DNA of 64,000 bases from an uncultured Paracoccaceae bacterium (GTDB lineage Bacteria > Pseudomonadota > Alphaproteobacteria > Rhodobacterales > Rhodobacteraceae): the NCBI GenBank assembly GCA_958439195.1, contig OY288151.1, positions 1 to 64,000 on the forward strand, written 5' to 3'. How positions within the stretch are numbered: position 1 is the first letter of the stretch; every line of letters starts with the position of its first letter. Both the position numbers and the translations under genes were made by a program. The notes beneath the pieces were generated by a model. That model made no database searches and was not told where the DNA came from. It saw only the letters and a program-made list of their open reading frames with translations. Below, piece after piece: positions 31,306 to 40,400 of this stretch.

Positions 31306-32697
31306 TCACTTGATGCGCTTGCGATAAAGAATGTCGAGATAGACGGCGAGGACGAGCGCGATACCGATCACGATGCGCTGGTATGACCCATCACCAAATC
31401 CGATCAGAACCATGCCGGTTTGCAGCGATGTCAGGATCAACGCGCCGATGATGGCGCCATAGATCGTGCCCACACCACCGGCCAGAGACGTGCCGCCCAC
31501 CACGGCTGCGGCGATGACGTAAAGTTCGTCAAGGTTGCCCATCGCGTTTGTGGCGCTGTTCTGGCGGGCCGCACCGATTACGGCCGCGATCCCGGCCAGG
31601 CCGCCCATAAGGGTAAAGATCTTCACGGTCATGGCGCGGGTGTTGATGCCCGACAGGGCGGCCGCTTCGGGGTTGCCGCCGATGGCAAAGACGTAGCGGC
31701 CAAAGCGGGTGCGCGTCATCAGGATGGTCATTGCGATGGCGACAGCAATCAGGATCAGCACGGGATAGGCAAAGCCGTGGCCGAATTGGGCGCAGACATC
31801 GGTATAGATCGTGTCGTTATCCTGCGCGCAGGCGGGAAGTTCTTGCCCAAGTTCGGTGTAATATTTGGCGATGTTACCACGCGGCCAGATGTAGGAATTG
31901 ACCATCGCCGTCGCGCCAATGATGACCGCGCAAATCAGGCCAATGACAAAGGTTTCGGCCCAGACCGGACGCAGCGCAAAGCCGTGGGTGCGGCGCGACT
32001 TGCGGCCGCTGATAAAGGCCCAAACCACAAAGACACAGGCAATGACACCAAAGATCCAGCTTCCAGTCCGGCCCAGCGCCCCAAAGGAACCGCCACCGAT
32101 CAGCGCAAAGGTTTCATCAAGCGGCGCAATCGTCTTGCCCCCGGCGACGAGGAACGCAGCCCCGCGCCAGACCAGCAGACCACCCAGCGTCACGATGAAC
32201 GACGGGATGGCCATATAGGCGATCAAGACCCCCTGGAATGCCCCGATCAGCGCCCCCATGGCGATGCCGAAGACAACCGTGATGATCCAGATCGACGGAT
32301 GACCAAGGCCAAGCGCGGGCGTCAGGTATTCGACCTGCAACAGCCCCATATACATGCCGACCATACCCATGATCGACCCGACCGACAGGTCGATGTTGCG
32401 GGTGATGATGACCAGCACCATGCCCGTCGCCATGATCCCGATATAGGACGTCTGGACCGACAGGTTCCACAGGTTGCGTGGGGTCAAAAAGCCATTCGCC
32501 TCCGCTTGGCTGGCACCCAACAGCATCGACGGGCGGCCAAGGACAAGGGCCGAATACAGCTCGAACGCAAGCCAGATCAGCAGCAATGCGCCAACCATAC
32601 CCAGAAGGCGGGGGTCGATTTCTGTTGTGCGCAGGAACCGGGCTATGCCGCTTTCATTGGGTGGATTGGAAATCGGGGAATGGGGAATGTCGGTCAT
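31306..32697 (-). CDS. xylH: Xylose ABC transporter permease
   Basis: 463 aa from the ATG at 32697, a polytopic inner-membrane protein with about ten to twelve predicted helices. Typical sugar-permease (BPD_transp_2/RbsC) segments are 'MATGMVLVIITRNIDLSVGS' and 'FVFAIGGNPEAAALSGINTR', followed by 'GGTSLAGGVGTIYGAIIGAL'. A long hydrophilic insertion with two cysteines ('ACAQDNDTIYTDVCAQFGHG') between helices is characteristic of XylH-like permeases. It is separated from xylF by a 154-base gap with a strong hairpin. Confidence 0.94.
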   Translation of the reverse strand: MTDIPHSPISNPPNESGIARFLRTTEIDPRLLGMVGALLLIWLAFELYSALVLGRPSMLLGASQAEANGFLTPRNLWNLSVQTSYIGIMATGMVLVIITRNIDLSVGSIMGMVGMYMGLLQVEYLTPALGLGHPSIWIITVVFGIAMGALIGAFQGVLIAYMAIPSFIVTLGGLLVWRGAAFLVAGGKTIAPLDETFALIGGGSFGALGRTGSWIFGVIACVFVVWAFISGRKSRRTHGFALRPVWAETFVIGLICAVIIGATAMVNSYIWPRGNIAKYYTELGQELPACAQDNDTIYTDVCAQFGHGFAYPVLILIAVAIAMTILMTRTRFGRYVFAIGGNPEAAALSGINTRAMTVKIFTLMGGLAGIAAVIGAARQNSATNAMGNLDELYVIAAAVVGGTSLAGGVGTIYGAIIGALILTSLQTGMVLIGFGDGSYQRIVIGIALVLAVYLDILYRKRIK

Positions 32698-32808
32698 GTC
32701 CTCGTCCAGCCTGAGAGGGAGATTGGGCTGTGCCGGCAGAGCATGGTTCAAACCACGCCTCAGGATCACCCCAGCATGGGACAATCGGCCACCCGCCATG
32801 AAAGAAAG

Positions 32809-32837
32809 CCGGCGCCACCTTTGGCGGGTGGCGCCGG
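32809..32837 (-). promoter_or_regulatory. Intercistronic hairpin between xylF and xylH
   Basis: An 11-bp perfect stem CCGGCGCCACC (32809-32819) / GGTGGCGCCGG (32827-32837) with a 7-base loop is followed on the minus strand by CTTTCTTTC. Such structures after binding-protein genes protect the mRNA 3' end or partially stop transcription, giving more binding protein than permease. That role is inferred. Confidence 0.6.
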
Positions 32838-32851
32838 AAGATCAGCCTAGA

Positions 32852-33877
32852 TCACTGGCAAGCAGCGACGCCTTCCATGGCGCCTTCGCAAGCCTGCTCT
32901 TTGGTGATGTGGCCGGCATCGATCGCCAGGTTCAGCGTGTCCTTGGTGATCGGGGTCGGGTTCAGAAGGATTGCGTTCATTTCAACGCCCTTTTCGCCGC
33001 CCGAGAACTTGGTCGCGCCCGGAATGGCATCAATCGCGGTGCCATCGGCCATCGCCGAAGCGATTTCGCCAGCAGCCTTGCCCAGATCGCGCGCGTTCTT
33101 CCACACCGAAACGGTCTGGGTGCCACGCGCCACGCGGTTGATGGCGGCAAGGTCGCCGTCCTGGCCACCCAGCGGAACGTTCAGGCCCTGCGCGGCAAGC
33201 GCGGCGGCGGCGCCACCAGCCATGCCGTCGTTCTGCGACAGAACGGCGTCAACGGCGTTGTTGTTGGCGGTGAGGATCTGTTCCATGTTCTTCTGGGCGT
33301 TCTCGGGCTTCCAGCCGTCCGAGTTCGCTTCGCCGACGATCACGATGTCGCCCGAGGCAACAGCGGCGCCGATGACTTCTTCCATGCCCTGACGCAAGAA
33401 GCCGACGTTCGGGTCACCCGGATCGCCCTTGATGATCGCGTAGTTGCCCTTTGGTGCAACAGCGAAAACCGACTCGGCGATGATACGACCCACGCCGACG
33501 TTGTCGAAGGTCAGATAGAAGGTGCGCGCGTCTTCGATCAGGCGGTCATAGCCGACGACCGGGATACCTTCGGCAGCGGCCTTTTCGACGGCCGGGGCGA
33601 TGGCGTCCTTGTCCCATGCGTTGATGATCAGGGCGTCCACGCCCTGAGCGATCAGCGCGTCGATGTCGGACAACTGCTTTTCAGCCGAAGACTGGGCGTC
33701 TGCCGAAACATATTCGTTGCCGGCGGCTTCGATGGCGGCCTTCATGGCTGCTTCGTCGATCTTCCAGCGTTCTTCCTGAAACTGCGCCCAGGACACGCCA
33801 ATCTTTTTGCCTTCGGCCAGAGCGGCCGACGAGAAACCTGTCACCGCCATGACGGCGGCGAGAATTGCGATACGCAT
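32852..33877 (-). CDS. xylF: D-xylose periplasmic binding protein
   Basis: 341 aa, first gene of the xylFHGBA operon. The N-terminal signal peptide is 'MRIAILAAVMAVTGFSSAALA', cleaved before 'EGKKIGVSWAQ'. The mature protein is a two-lobed type I periplasmic sugar-binding protein with 'LSDIDALIAQGVDALIINAW' and 'VVGYDRLIEDARTFYLTFDN', the xylose-binding hallmark. A GGGAGGA ribosome site precedes the ATG. The operator-promoter region lies upstream, opposite xylR. Confidence 0.95.
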   Translation of the reverse strand: MRIAILAAVMAVTGFSSAALAEGKKIGVSWAQFQEERWKIDEAAMKAAIEAAGNEYVSADAQSSAEKQLSDIDALIAQGVDALIINAWDKDAIAPAVEKAAAEGIPVVGYDRLIEDARTFYLTFDNVGVGRIIAESVFAVAPKGNYAIIKGDPGDPNVGFLRQGMEEVIGAAVASGDIVIVGEANSDGWKPENAQKNMEQILTANNNAVDAVLSQNDGMAGGAAAALAAQGLNVPLGGQDGDLAAINRVARGTQTVSVWKNARDLGKAAGEIASAMADGTAIDAIPGATKFSGGEKGVEMNAILLNPTPITKDTLNLAIDAGHITKEQACEGAMEGVAACQ

Positions 33878-33941
33878 TATTATCCTCCCTATGGATGCGG
33901 CCAGCGTATGGCCGGTACGACGGATTCGCCGCTACGCGCGA

Positions 33942-33970
33942 AAATAGGCGCGAATAATTTCAGTTGTCAA
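33942..33970 (-). promoter_or_regulatory. Promoter of the xylF operon
   Basis: On the minus strand a consensus -35 TTGACA (33970-33965) is followed after 17 bases by CTATTT (33947-33942). It lies 65 bases upstream of xylF and abuts a candidate regulator site. Confidence 0.65.
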
Positions 33971-33975
33971 AATAA

Positions 33976-33990
33976 ATTTGTTCGTCAAAT
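33976..33990. promoter_or_regulatory. Candidate XylR operator 1
   Basis: The perfect inverted repeat ATTTG-TTCGT-CAAAT lies five bases upstream of the xylF -35 box. Its TTTG...CAAA half-sites are like those of known ROK-family XylR sites. Binding is inferred. Confidence 0.5.
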
Positions 33991-34063
33991 CTGGCATTGC
34001 TTGGAAAATTGGCGGTTGTATGCGGCGGTGCAGCAATTTTTGGGGTGCTTGCGAAGAATATGG

Positions 34064-34083
34064 CAGGCATTCTGCCTGTTTTT
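34064..34083 (+). promoter_or_regulatory. Terminator-like hairpin in the xylR leader
   Basis: CAGGCA-TTC-TGCCTG (34064-34078) is followed by TTTTT (34079-34083), 18 bases before the xylR ATG on the same strand. It looks like a weak intrinsic terminator and could act as an attenuator if transcription starts upstream. The stem is only 6 bp. Confidence 0.4.
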
Positions 34084-34085
34084 AG

Positions 34086-34097
34086 TTTGGAGACAAA
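34086..34097. promoter_or_regulatory. Candidate XylR operator 2 (autoregulation)
   Basis: TTTG-GAGA-CAAA is an inverted repeat with the same half-sites as operator 1 but a four-base centre. It overlaps the GGAGA ribosome site, four bases before the xylR ATG, so a bound regulator could block its own expression. Confidence 0.4.
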
Positions 34098-34101
34098 ATA
34101 A

Positions 34102-35379
34102 ATGCAGCTACGGGGGCAGACGGAAGACGCCGGAGAGGTCCGCAGGGGATGTGGTCCGTTGATCCCGCCGCTTTCAGATACGTTGCGCCCCTTGCGGCAG
34201 CAGGTCTTTGAACGGGTCCGGGCGGCAGGGCTTATCCCGCGGGTGCAGGTGGCCAAGGATCTGGGGGTCAGCCCTGCATCGGTGACCACGATCACGCAGG
34301 AATTGATCGAGGCGGGGCTGATCGAAGAGGTCGCCGCGCCACGTGATCTGGATCAGGGGCGGGGGCGGCCGGCCGTGTCGTTGGGGGTGCGCGCCAATGC
34401 GCATCGCGTGGCGGGGATGAAGCTGTCGGATCGGGAACACACGGCGGTTATCGTTGATTTTGCAGGGAATCTTATCGCGGATGATGTGATCCCGCGGCGT
34501 CCGGGGCCGATGTCGATGGACGAGATACTTGATGCTGTCGAGACGCTTCTGGACCGCGTTTGCGCCAAGGCACAGATCCGGCGGCATGAACTTTCGGCCG
34601 TGGGGATCGGTGTTCCCGGCTTTGTGGATTCGGCGGCGGGCATGGTGATGTGGTCATCTGTGCTGACCGAAAGGGCGATGCCTTTGGCGGCAGCGGCGCA
34701 GGCGCGGGTGGGGTTGCCAGTTACCATCGACAATGACGCGAACCTTGTGACGCTGGCCGAACTTTGGTTCGGGGCGGGGCGGCGGTTGGCGGATTTTGCA
34801 GTGGTGACGATCGAGCATGGGGTGGGGATGGGCTATGTGATCAACCACCGGATTTATAGGGGAACTCAAGGGCTTGGGATGGAGTTGGGCCATACGAAGG
34901 TGCAACTGGACGGGGCTTTGTGCCGCTGCGGGCAGCGGGGATGCCTTGAGGCCTATATCGCCGACTATGCGCTGGCGCGGGAGGCGACGACGGCGCTGAA
35001 CTGGACCCACCGCGAAGGGCAGTCGATCAGCATCCTGCTGGAATCGCTTTACGACCACGCCAAAGCCGGGAATACGGCGGCGCGGTCGATCTTTCGCCGG
35101 GCGGGGCGCTATTTGGCGGTTGGATTGTCGAATGTTATCAACCTGTTCGACCCTGCACTGATCATCCTGTCGGGTGAACGGATGCGGTATGATTACCTGT
35201 ATGCGCAAGAGACGCTGGCCGAGATGGACATGCTGGCCATCCAGACCGGACGCCCCCGCCCGCCCATCGAAATTCATGCCTGGGGCGATCTTTTGTGGGC
35301 GCATGGCGCGGCGGCGCTGGCGCTTTCCTTCGTCAGCGAAGGGCTTTTGGTGCCGGTGCGGGATATCGCGGCGCAGTAG
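34102..35379 (+). CDS. xylR: ROK-family transcriptional regulator (XylR-type)
   Basis: 425 aa, divergent from xylFHGBA. An N-terminal winged helix-turn-helix ('QVAKDLGVSPASVTTITQEL', about residues 50-69) precedes a sugar-kinase-like ROK domain. The ROK part has 'VGIGVPGFVDSAAGMVMWSS', 'VTIDNDANLVTLAELWFGAG', and the zinc motif 'CRCGQRGCLEAYIADYALAR' (CxCGxxGCxE). It probably represses the xylose operon until xylose binds. Adjacent inverted repeats fit operators. A GGAGA ribosome site is 8 bases before the ATG. Confidence 0.9.
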   Translation: MQLRGQTEDAGEVRRGCGPLIPPLSDTLRPLRQQVFERVRAAGLIPRVQVAKDLGVSPASVTTITQELIEAGLIEEVAAPRDLDQGRGRPAVSLGVRANAHRVAGMKLSDREHTAVIVDFAGNLIADDVIPRRPGPMSMDEILDAVETLLDRVCAKAQIRRHELSAVGIGVPGFVDSAAGMVMWSSVLTERAMPLAAAAQARVGLPVTIDNDANLVTLAELWFGAGRRLADFAVVTIEHGVGMGYVINHRIYRGTQGLGMELGHTKVQLDGALCRCGQRGCLEAYIADYALAREATTALNWTHREGQSISILLESLYDHAKAGNTAARSIFRRAGRYLAVGLSNVINLFDPALIILSGERMRYDYLYAQETLAEMDMLAIQTGRPRPPIEIHAWGDLLWAHGAAALALSFVSEGLLVPVRDIAAQ

Positions 35380-35399
35380 CAAACGGAAGCAATCGGGCC

Positions 35400-35446
35400 G
35401 TGCAGCACATGGTGCAGCACCGCAGTGCAGCACAGCGTGCATACGC
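35400..35446. repeat. GTGCAGC array, copy B
   Basis: Twenty bases after the xylR stop, GTGCAGCAC units begin at 35400, 35412 and 35425 (spacings 12 and 13, identical to copy A at 7676), followed by GTGCATACGC at 35437. The conserved register and the matching palindromic tail suggest selection or copying. Confidence 0.6.
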
Positions 35447-35625
35447 AGCGAACGGTGCGGAACGATTTCCTTTGCGGCGCGTTGATCCCGAAATTCTGCC
35501 CCCGCACCGGAACGTGATCGGGGTTGGCGCGAATCAGTGGCGGATTATGGCAGTTGCCTCGCACGGGTGATTGCGCCCGCGAAGTTAGGTTGCGATAGTC
35601 ATTTTCATTGATTTCGGAGGTTGCC

Positions 35626-37443
35626 TTGCCGCCCTTTTCCATCCGGCCCCTGCGCCGCTGCTGCGGGGTGGCGTTTATCGCGCTGGCAGCCCTGAGCGGG
35701 CCTGCGCTGGCGTTGGAGCGGCTGGAATTCCGCACACCCGGCGCGAGCGAGGATCTGGCAAAGGCGCTGCGGGCATCATCGCTTTTGGTGGGGTCACAGC
35801 GCGATGGCCAGACCAACGCGCAAGACCTGTTTGCTGCGGCGCGGGCGGAATATGGCACGCTGCTGGGCGCGCTGTATGCCAAGGGGCATTATTCAGGTGT
35901 GATCACCATTCGGGTCGATGGGCGCGAGGCCGCGTCGATTGCGCCGCTGGATGCGCCAGACCGCATTGACCTGATCGAGGTGACGGTGCAGCCGGGGCCA
36001 GCCTTTCGCCTGTCACAGGCACAGATCGCGCCTTTGGCACCGGGAACGGAACTGCCGTCGGGGTTCGCCATAGGCCAACCCGCCTTTTCCGGCGTGGTGC
36101 GCGAGGCGGCGGTGGCGGGGGTGTCAGGTTGGCGGGATCAGGGCCATGCCAAGGCAGCCGTGGCCGGGCAGGATGTGACGGCGAACCACCGCGATGCAAC
36201 GCTGGCGGCGCAGATCGCGCTGAACCCCGGCCCGCGCCTGCGTTTTGGCCCGCTGACGGTAGAGGGCGCAGAACGGATGCGGCTTCGGCGCGTGGTGAAG
36301 ATTGCCGGTCTGCCAGAGGGCGAGGTGTTTTCCCCTGCCGAACTGGAACGGGCGGCAAACCGGTTGCGGCGGACGGGTGTGTTCAAATCGGTCGCCCTGA
36401 CGGAAGGGGATGTTCTGAACCCCGATCTGGTGCCGATCACCGCGACGGTGGTTGAGGAAAAGCCGCGCCGTTACAGTTTCGGGGCCGAGATTGCCAGCCA
36501 GGAGGGGTTTTCGCTGACGGGGTATTGGCTGCACCGCAACCTTTTGGGCGGGGCCGAGCGGTTGCGCGTGGATGCCGCGGTGGAAAATGTCGGCGCACAG
36601 AACAGCGGGATAGATTATTCGCTGGGTCTGACGCTGGATCGGCCTGCCACTTTGACCCCGGATACAACGGTGGGGTTCGGGGCAGAGATCGGGCATCTGG
36701 ATGAAGAAGATTACTTTGCCGATGTGGCGACGGTTGGCGTCAAGCTGACGCACTACTTCAATGAAACGCTGATCGGACGGCTGGGCGTTGATTACGAATA
36801 TGCCAATGGCCGGGATCAGGTGGATGATTTTCTGTTTCGCAACGTGTCTATCCCCATTGGCGTGAACTGGGACCGCCGGAACAACAAGACCGATGCCACG
36901 GACGGCACCTATTTGGATGTGGAGGTGAAACCTTTCTTCGGCCTTGGCACCACAGGCAGCGGCACGCGGACCAAGGTGGATGCGCGGGGCTATCTGGGTT
37001 TGGGTGCCGAGGATCGGTTTGTGTTGGCGGGGCGCGTGCAGGTGGGGGCGATCTATGGGTCCAACCTGCTGCAAACCCCGCGCGACGACCTGTTCTACAG
37101 CGGCGGCGGCGGTTCGGTGCGGGGGCAACCCTATCAGTCGCTGGGGGTGGCGGTGTCGCGGGGGTTGTTGTCGACCAAGATTGGCGGCTCCCATTTCCTG
37201 GGCGCGCAGTTGGAGGCGCGGGCCAAGGTGACGGATAGGATCGGGGTCGTGGGGTTCTTTGATGCCGGTCGGATTGATGTGGGCGAGTTTTTCAGCAACG
37301 CCGGGGAATGGCATTCCGGGGCGGGTTTGGGCCTGCGCTATGACACCGGTTTTGGGCCGATCCGGTTGGATGTGGCAACGCCGGTTGGTGGGACCACGGG
37401 GGATGGCGTGCAATTCTATGTTGGACTGGGGCAGGCGTTTTGA
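35626..37443 (+). CDS. tamA: Outer membrane assembly factor TamA
   Basis: 605 aa. The start is set by GGAGG at 35616-35620 five bases before a TTG codon at 35626; an earlier TTG at 35608 lacks a site. A signal peptide ('RRCCGVAFIALAALSGPALA') leads to three POTRA domains (to about residue 270; the third holds 'GPLTVEGAERMRLRRVVKIA') and a BamA/Omp85 beta-barrel. The barrel ends in an aromatic residue ('VQFYVGLGQAF'). TamA works with TamB to insert outer-membrane proteins or move lipids. The tamB ATG overlaps its stop. Confidence 0.92.
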   Translation: MPPFSIRPLRRCCGVAFIALAALSGPALALERLEFRTPGASEDLAKALRASSLLVGSQRDGQTNAQDLFAAARAEYGTLLGALYAKGHYSGVITIRVDGREAASIAPLDAPDRIDLIEVTVQPGPAFRLSQAQIAPLAPGTELPSGFAIGQPAFSGVVREAAVAGVSGWRDQGHAKAAVAGQDVTANHRDATLAAQIALNPGPRLRFGPLTVEGAERMRLRRVVKIAGLPEGEVFSPAELERAANRLRRTGVFKSVALTEGDVLNPDLVPITATVVEEKPRRYSFGAEIASQEGFSLTGYWLHRNLLGGAERLRVDAAVENVGAQNSGIDYSLGLTLDRPATLTPDTTVGFGAEIGHLDEEDYFADVATVGVKLTHYFNETLIGRLGVDYEYANGRDQVDDFLFRNVSIPIGVNWDRRNNKTDATDGTYLDVEVKPFFGLGTTGSGTRTKVDARGYLGLGAEDRFVLAGRVQVGAIYGSNLLQTPRDDLFYSGGGGSVRGQPYQSLGVAVSRGLLSTKIGGSHFLGAQLEARAKVTDRIGVVGFFDAGRIDVGEFFSNAGEWHSGAGLGLRYDTGFGPIRLDVATPVGGTTGDGVQFYVGLGQAF

Positions 37444-40400
37444 TGCGGACTCTCGCCGCCCTTGCCCTGTGTTGCCTGCCGCTGGCTGCGATGGCGCAGG
37501 AAGACGACCGCAGCTATTTGACCGCGCTGCTGGAGGATAACCTGTCAGGAGCGGGGCGTTCGGTGGTGATCACCGGATTTTCCGGGGCGTTGTCATCGCG
37601 GGCCACCATCGAACGGCTGACCATCGCGGATGATGCCGGTATCTGGATCACGCTGGAGGGTGTGACGCTGGATTGGAGCCGGTCTGCGCTGCTGCGCGGG
37701 ATTGTGGATGTGTCCGAGCTGTCGGCGCAGGACATCATTCTGGAGCGGATACCGCAGGCCGAGGACAGCGCGCCATCGCCCGAAGCGGGGAGTTTTTCGC
37801 TGCCGGAGTTGCCGGTGTCGATCAACATCGGGCGGCTGGCGGCAGAGCGGATCGTTCTGGGCGAAGCGGTGCTGGGTGAGGCGCTGGAAGGGCGGCTTGA
37901 GGCATCGGCGACCTTGGAGGGCGGCGAAGGGCGGACCGAACTGTTGCTGGAGCGCACCGATGCGGGGCCAGCGGGGCGGTTGGACCTGACGGCGGCCTAT
38001 GGGAATGCGACCGGGCAACTGATGCTGGACCTGCTGGCCGAGGAAGCGGCGGGCGGGATCGCGGTGGCGAAACTGGGCATCCCCGGCGCGCCTTCGGTGC
38101 GGCTTTCGGTGCAGGGTGAGGGGCCGATCACCGATTTTGTCGCAACGGTCGGTTTGCTCACGGATGGGCAGGAGCGGCTGGCGGGGACGGTGGAACTGCT
38201 GGGTGCAGAGGATGGCACGCGCGGATTTGATGTGAACCTGTCGGGCGACCTGGCCCCGCTTTGGATGCCGGAATATCGGGATTTTTTTGGCGACCGGATC
38301 GCCCTGACGGCGACGGGAAGCCGGTCGCCGGAAGGGGTGTTGCGGTTGCAGAGCTTTGCGCTGGACGCGCAGGCGATTGACCTGTCGGGGGCGGCAACGC
38401 TGGCGGCGGATGGCTTGCCGCTGGCCTTTGATGTGACAGGCCGGATCGGGCTTGAAAGCGGGGTGCCGGTTCTTTTGCCGCTGTCGGGCGAGGATCAGAC
38501 CAGCGTGCAATCGGTACTGATGGACATCACCTATGATCGGGCGGCGGGCGAGGGTTGGACCGGAGATGTGATCATCGACGGGCTGGATCGCCGGGGTTTG
38601 GCGGCAGAGCGGTTGGCGCTGGACGGGGCGGGGCGGATCTGGCGGCGGGATGGTGCGGCGCATGTCGGCGCGACGCTGGATTTCACGGCGTCCGGGCTGG
38701 TGCCCGAGGATGCGGCGCTGGCGGCGGCGGTTGGGACGAACCTTGGCGGGCAGGTGATTCTGTCCTGGCAGCAGGGCGGGGACGGGCTGCGCCTGCCGCG
38801 GATCGTTCTGGAGGGCGAGGATTACGGGTTGACCGGGCGGGCCGTGGTGGCCGGGTTGGATGCGGCGCTGACGGTTTCGGGTGTGGCACGGGCGCGGGTG
38901 GATGATCTGGCGCGGTTTTCGGCCTTGGCGGGCCGTCCGCTTTCTGGCGCGGCGGGGATCGAGGTGACAGGAAGCGCCAGCCCGTTGACGGGGGCCTTTG
39001 ACGTTGACGCAAACCTGATCGGCACTGATGTCGCGGTGGCGCAGGCAGAGTTGGACGGGCTGTTGCGCGGATCATCACGGATCGTGCTGTCTGCGGCGCG
39101 GACGGAAACCGGAACCGTGCTGCGCGATCTGACAGTGGTGGCGCAGACCTTGACCGCCAAGGCAAGCGGGACGGTGGCCAGCGGGCAAAGCGACCTGCGG
39201 GCGACGGTGGACTTCAGCGATCTGTCGGTATTGGGCGGCGGGTATCGCGGGGCGTTTGCGGGGGATCTGGGGTTCACCGGGGCGGCGGCGGACGGGCGGG
39301 TGACCGTGCAAGGCCGGGCGCAGGGATTAGCCATCGGGCAAGCCGAGGCGGACCGGTTGCTGCGTGGCGAGACGGTGCTGACCGGTGAGCTGACGCTGGC
39401 CGGGGGGCGGATGGTGCTGAACCGGGCGCTGGTCGAGAACCCCCAGGTGCGGATCACGGCGGATGGCACCGCCGAGGGTGCCGTGCGGCGGATCAACCTG
39501 AATGCGCGGTTGGCCGATCTGGCGCTGTTGCTGCCGGATTTTGGTGGGCCATTGACGGTCAGCGGGACGGCGACGGATGACGGGCGGGGCTATGATCTGA
39601 ACCTGCGTGGGCAGGGGCCGGGCGGAATTGATGCGCAGGTGACAGGCCGCGTCCGGGGCGACGGGACGGGCGGCGATTTGGCCATCACCGGGACGGCGCA
39701 GGCGGGATTGGCGAATGCCTTCCTGTCGGGGCGGTTGATTTCCGGGCCGGTTCGGTTTGATCTGGGGCTGAACGGGCCGTTCACGCCTGCTTCGCTTTCG
39801 GGGCGGGTGGCGTTGACGGGCGGGCGGATCGCCGATCCGGGGTTGGCCTTTGCCTTGCAGGATGTGGCACTTACCGCCGATCTGGCGGGCGGGCGAGCGC
39901 AGCTTTCGGGCGGTGGCGCCCTGACGAGTGGCGGGCGGATTGACGTTGGTGGCGGTGTCGGGCTGACGGCACCGTTTCAGGCAGATGTCCGGGTTGCGCT
40001 GCTGGGCGCCGTGCTGCGCGATCCGCAGCTTTTCCAGACCACCGCGAATGGCGAGGTGACGATCCGGGGACCGCTGACCGGAGGCGGGGCCATTGCCGGG
40101 CAGATCGTGTTGTCGGAAACGGAACTGCAAATCCCGTCCACCGGATTGGGAGGAGCCGCGGACATTGCCAATTTGCAGCATGTGAACGAACCGGCAGATG
40201 TCCGGGCCACGCGGGCGCGGGCCGGGTTGTTGGGCATGGATGGCGCGGGCGGGCGCAACGGCGGGGCGCGACCTTTTGCATTGAACCTGCTGATTTCCGC
40301 GCCATCGCAGATCTATGTGCGCGGTCGCGGGCTGGATGCCGAACTGGGGGGGCAGTTGGCGTTGGGCGGGACAACGGCGGCGGTGGTGCCTTCGGGATCG

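Noticed and set aside
31420..32850. A 476-codon open frame antisense to xylH
   Set aside because: The translation is a charged shadow of a membrane-protein gene; the XylH strand has clear permease motifs.
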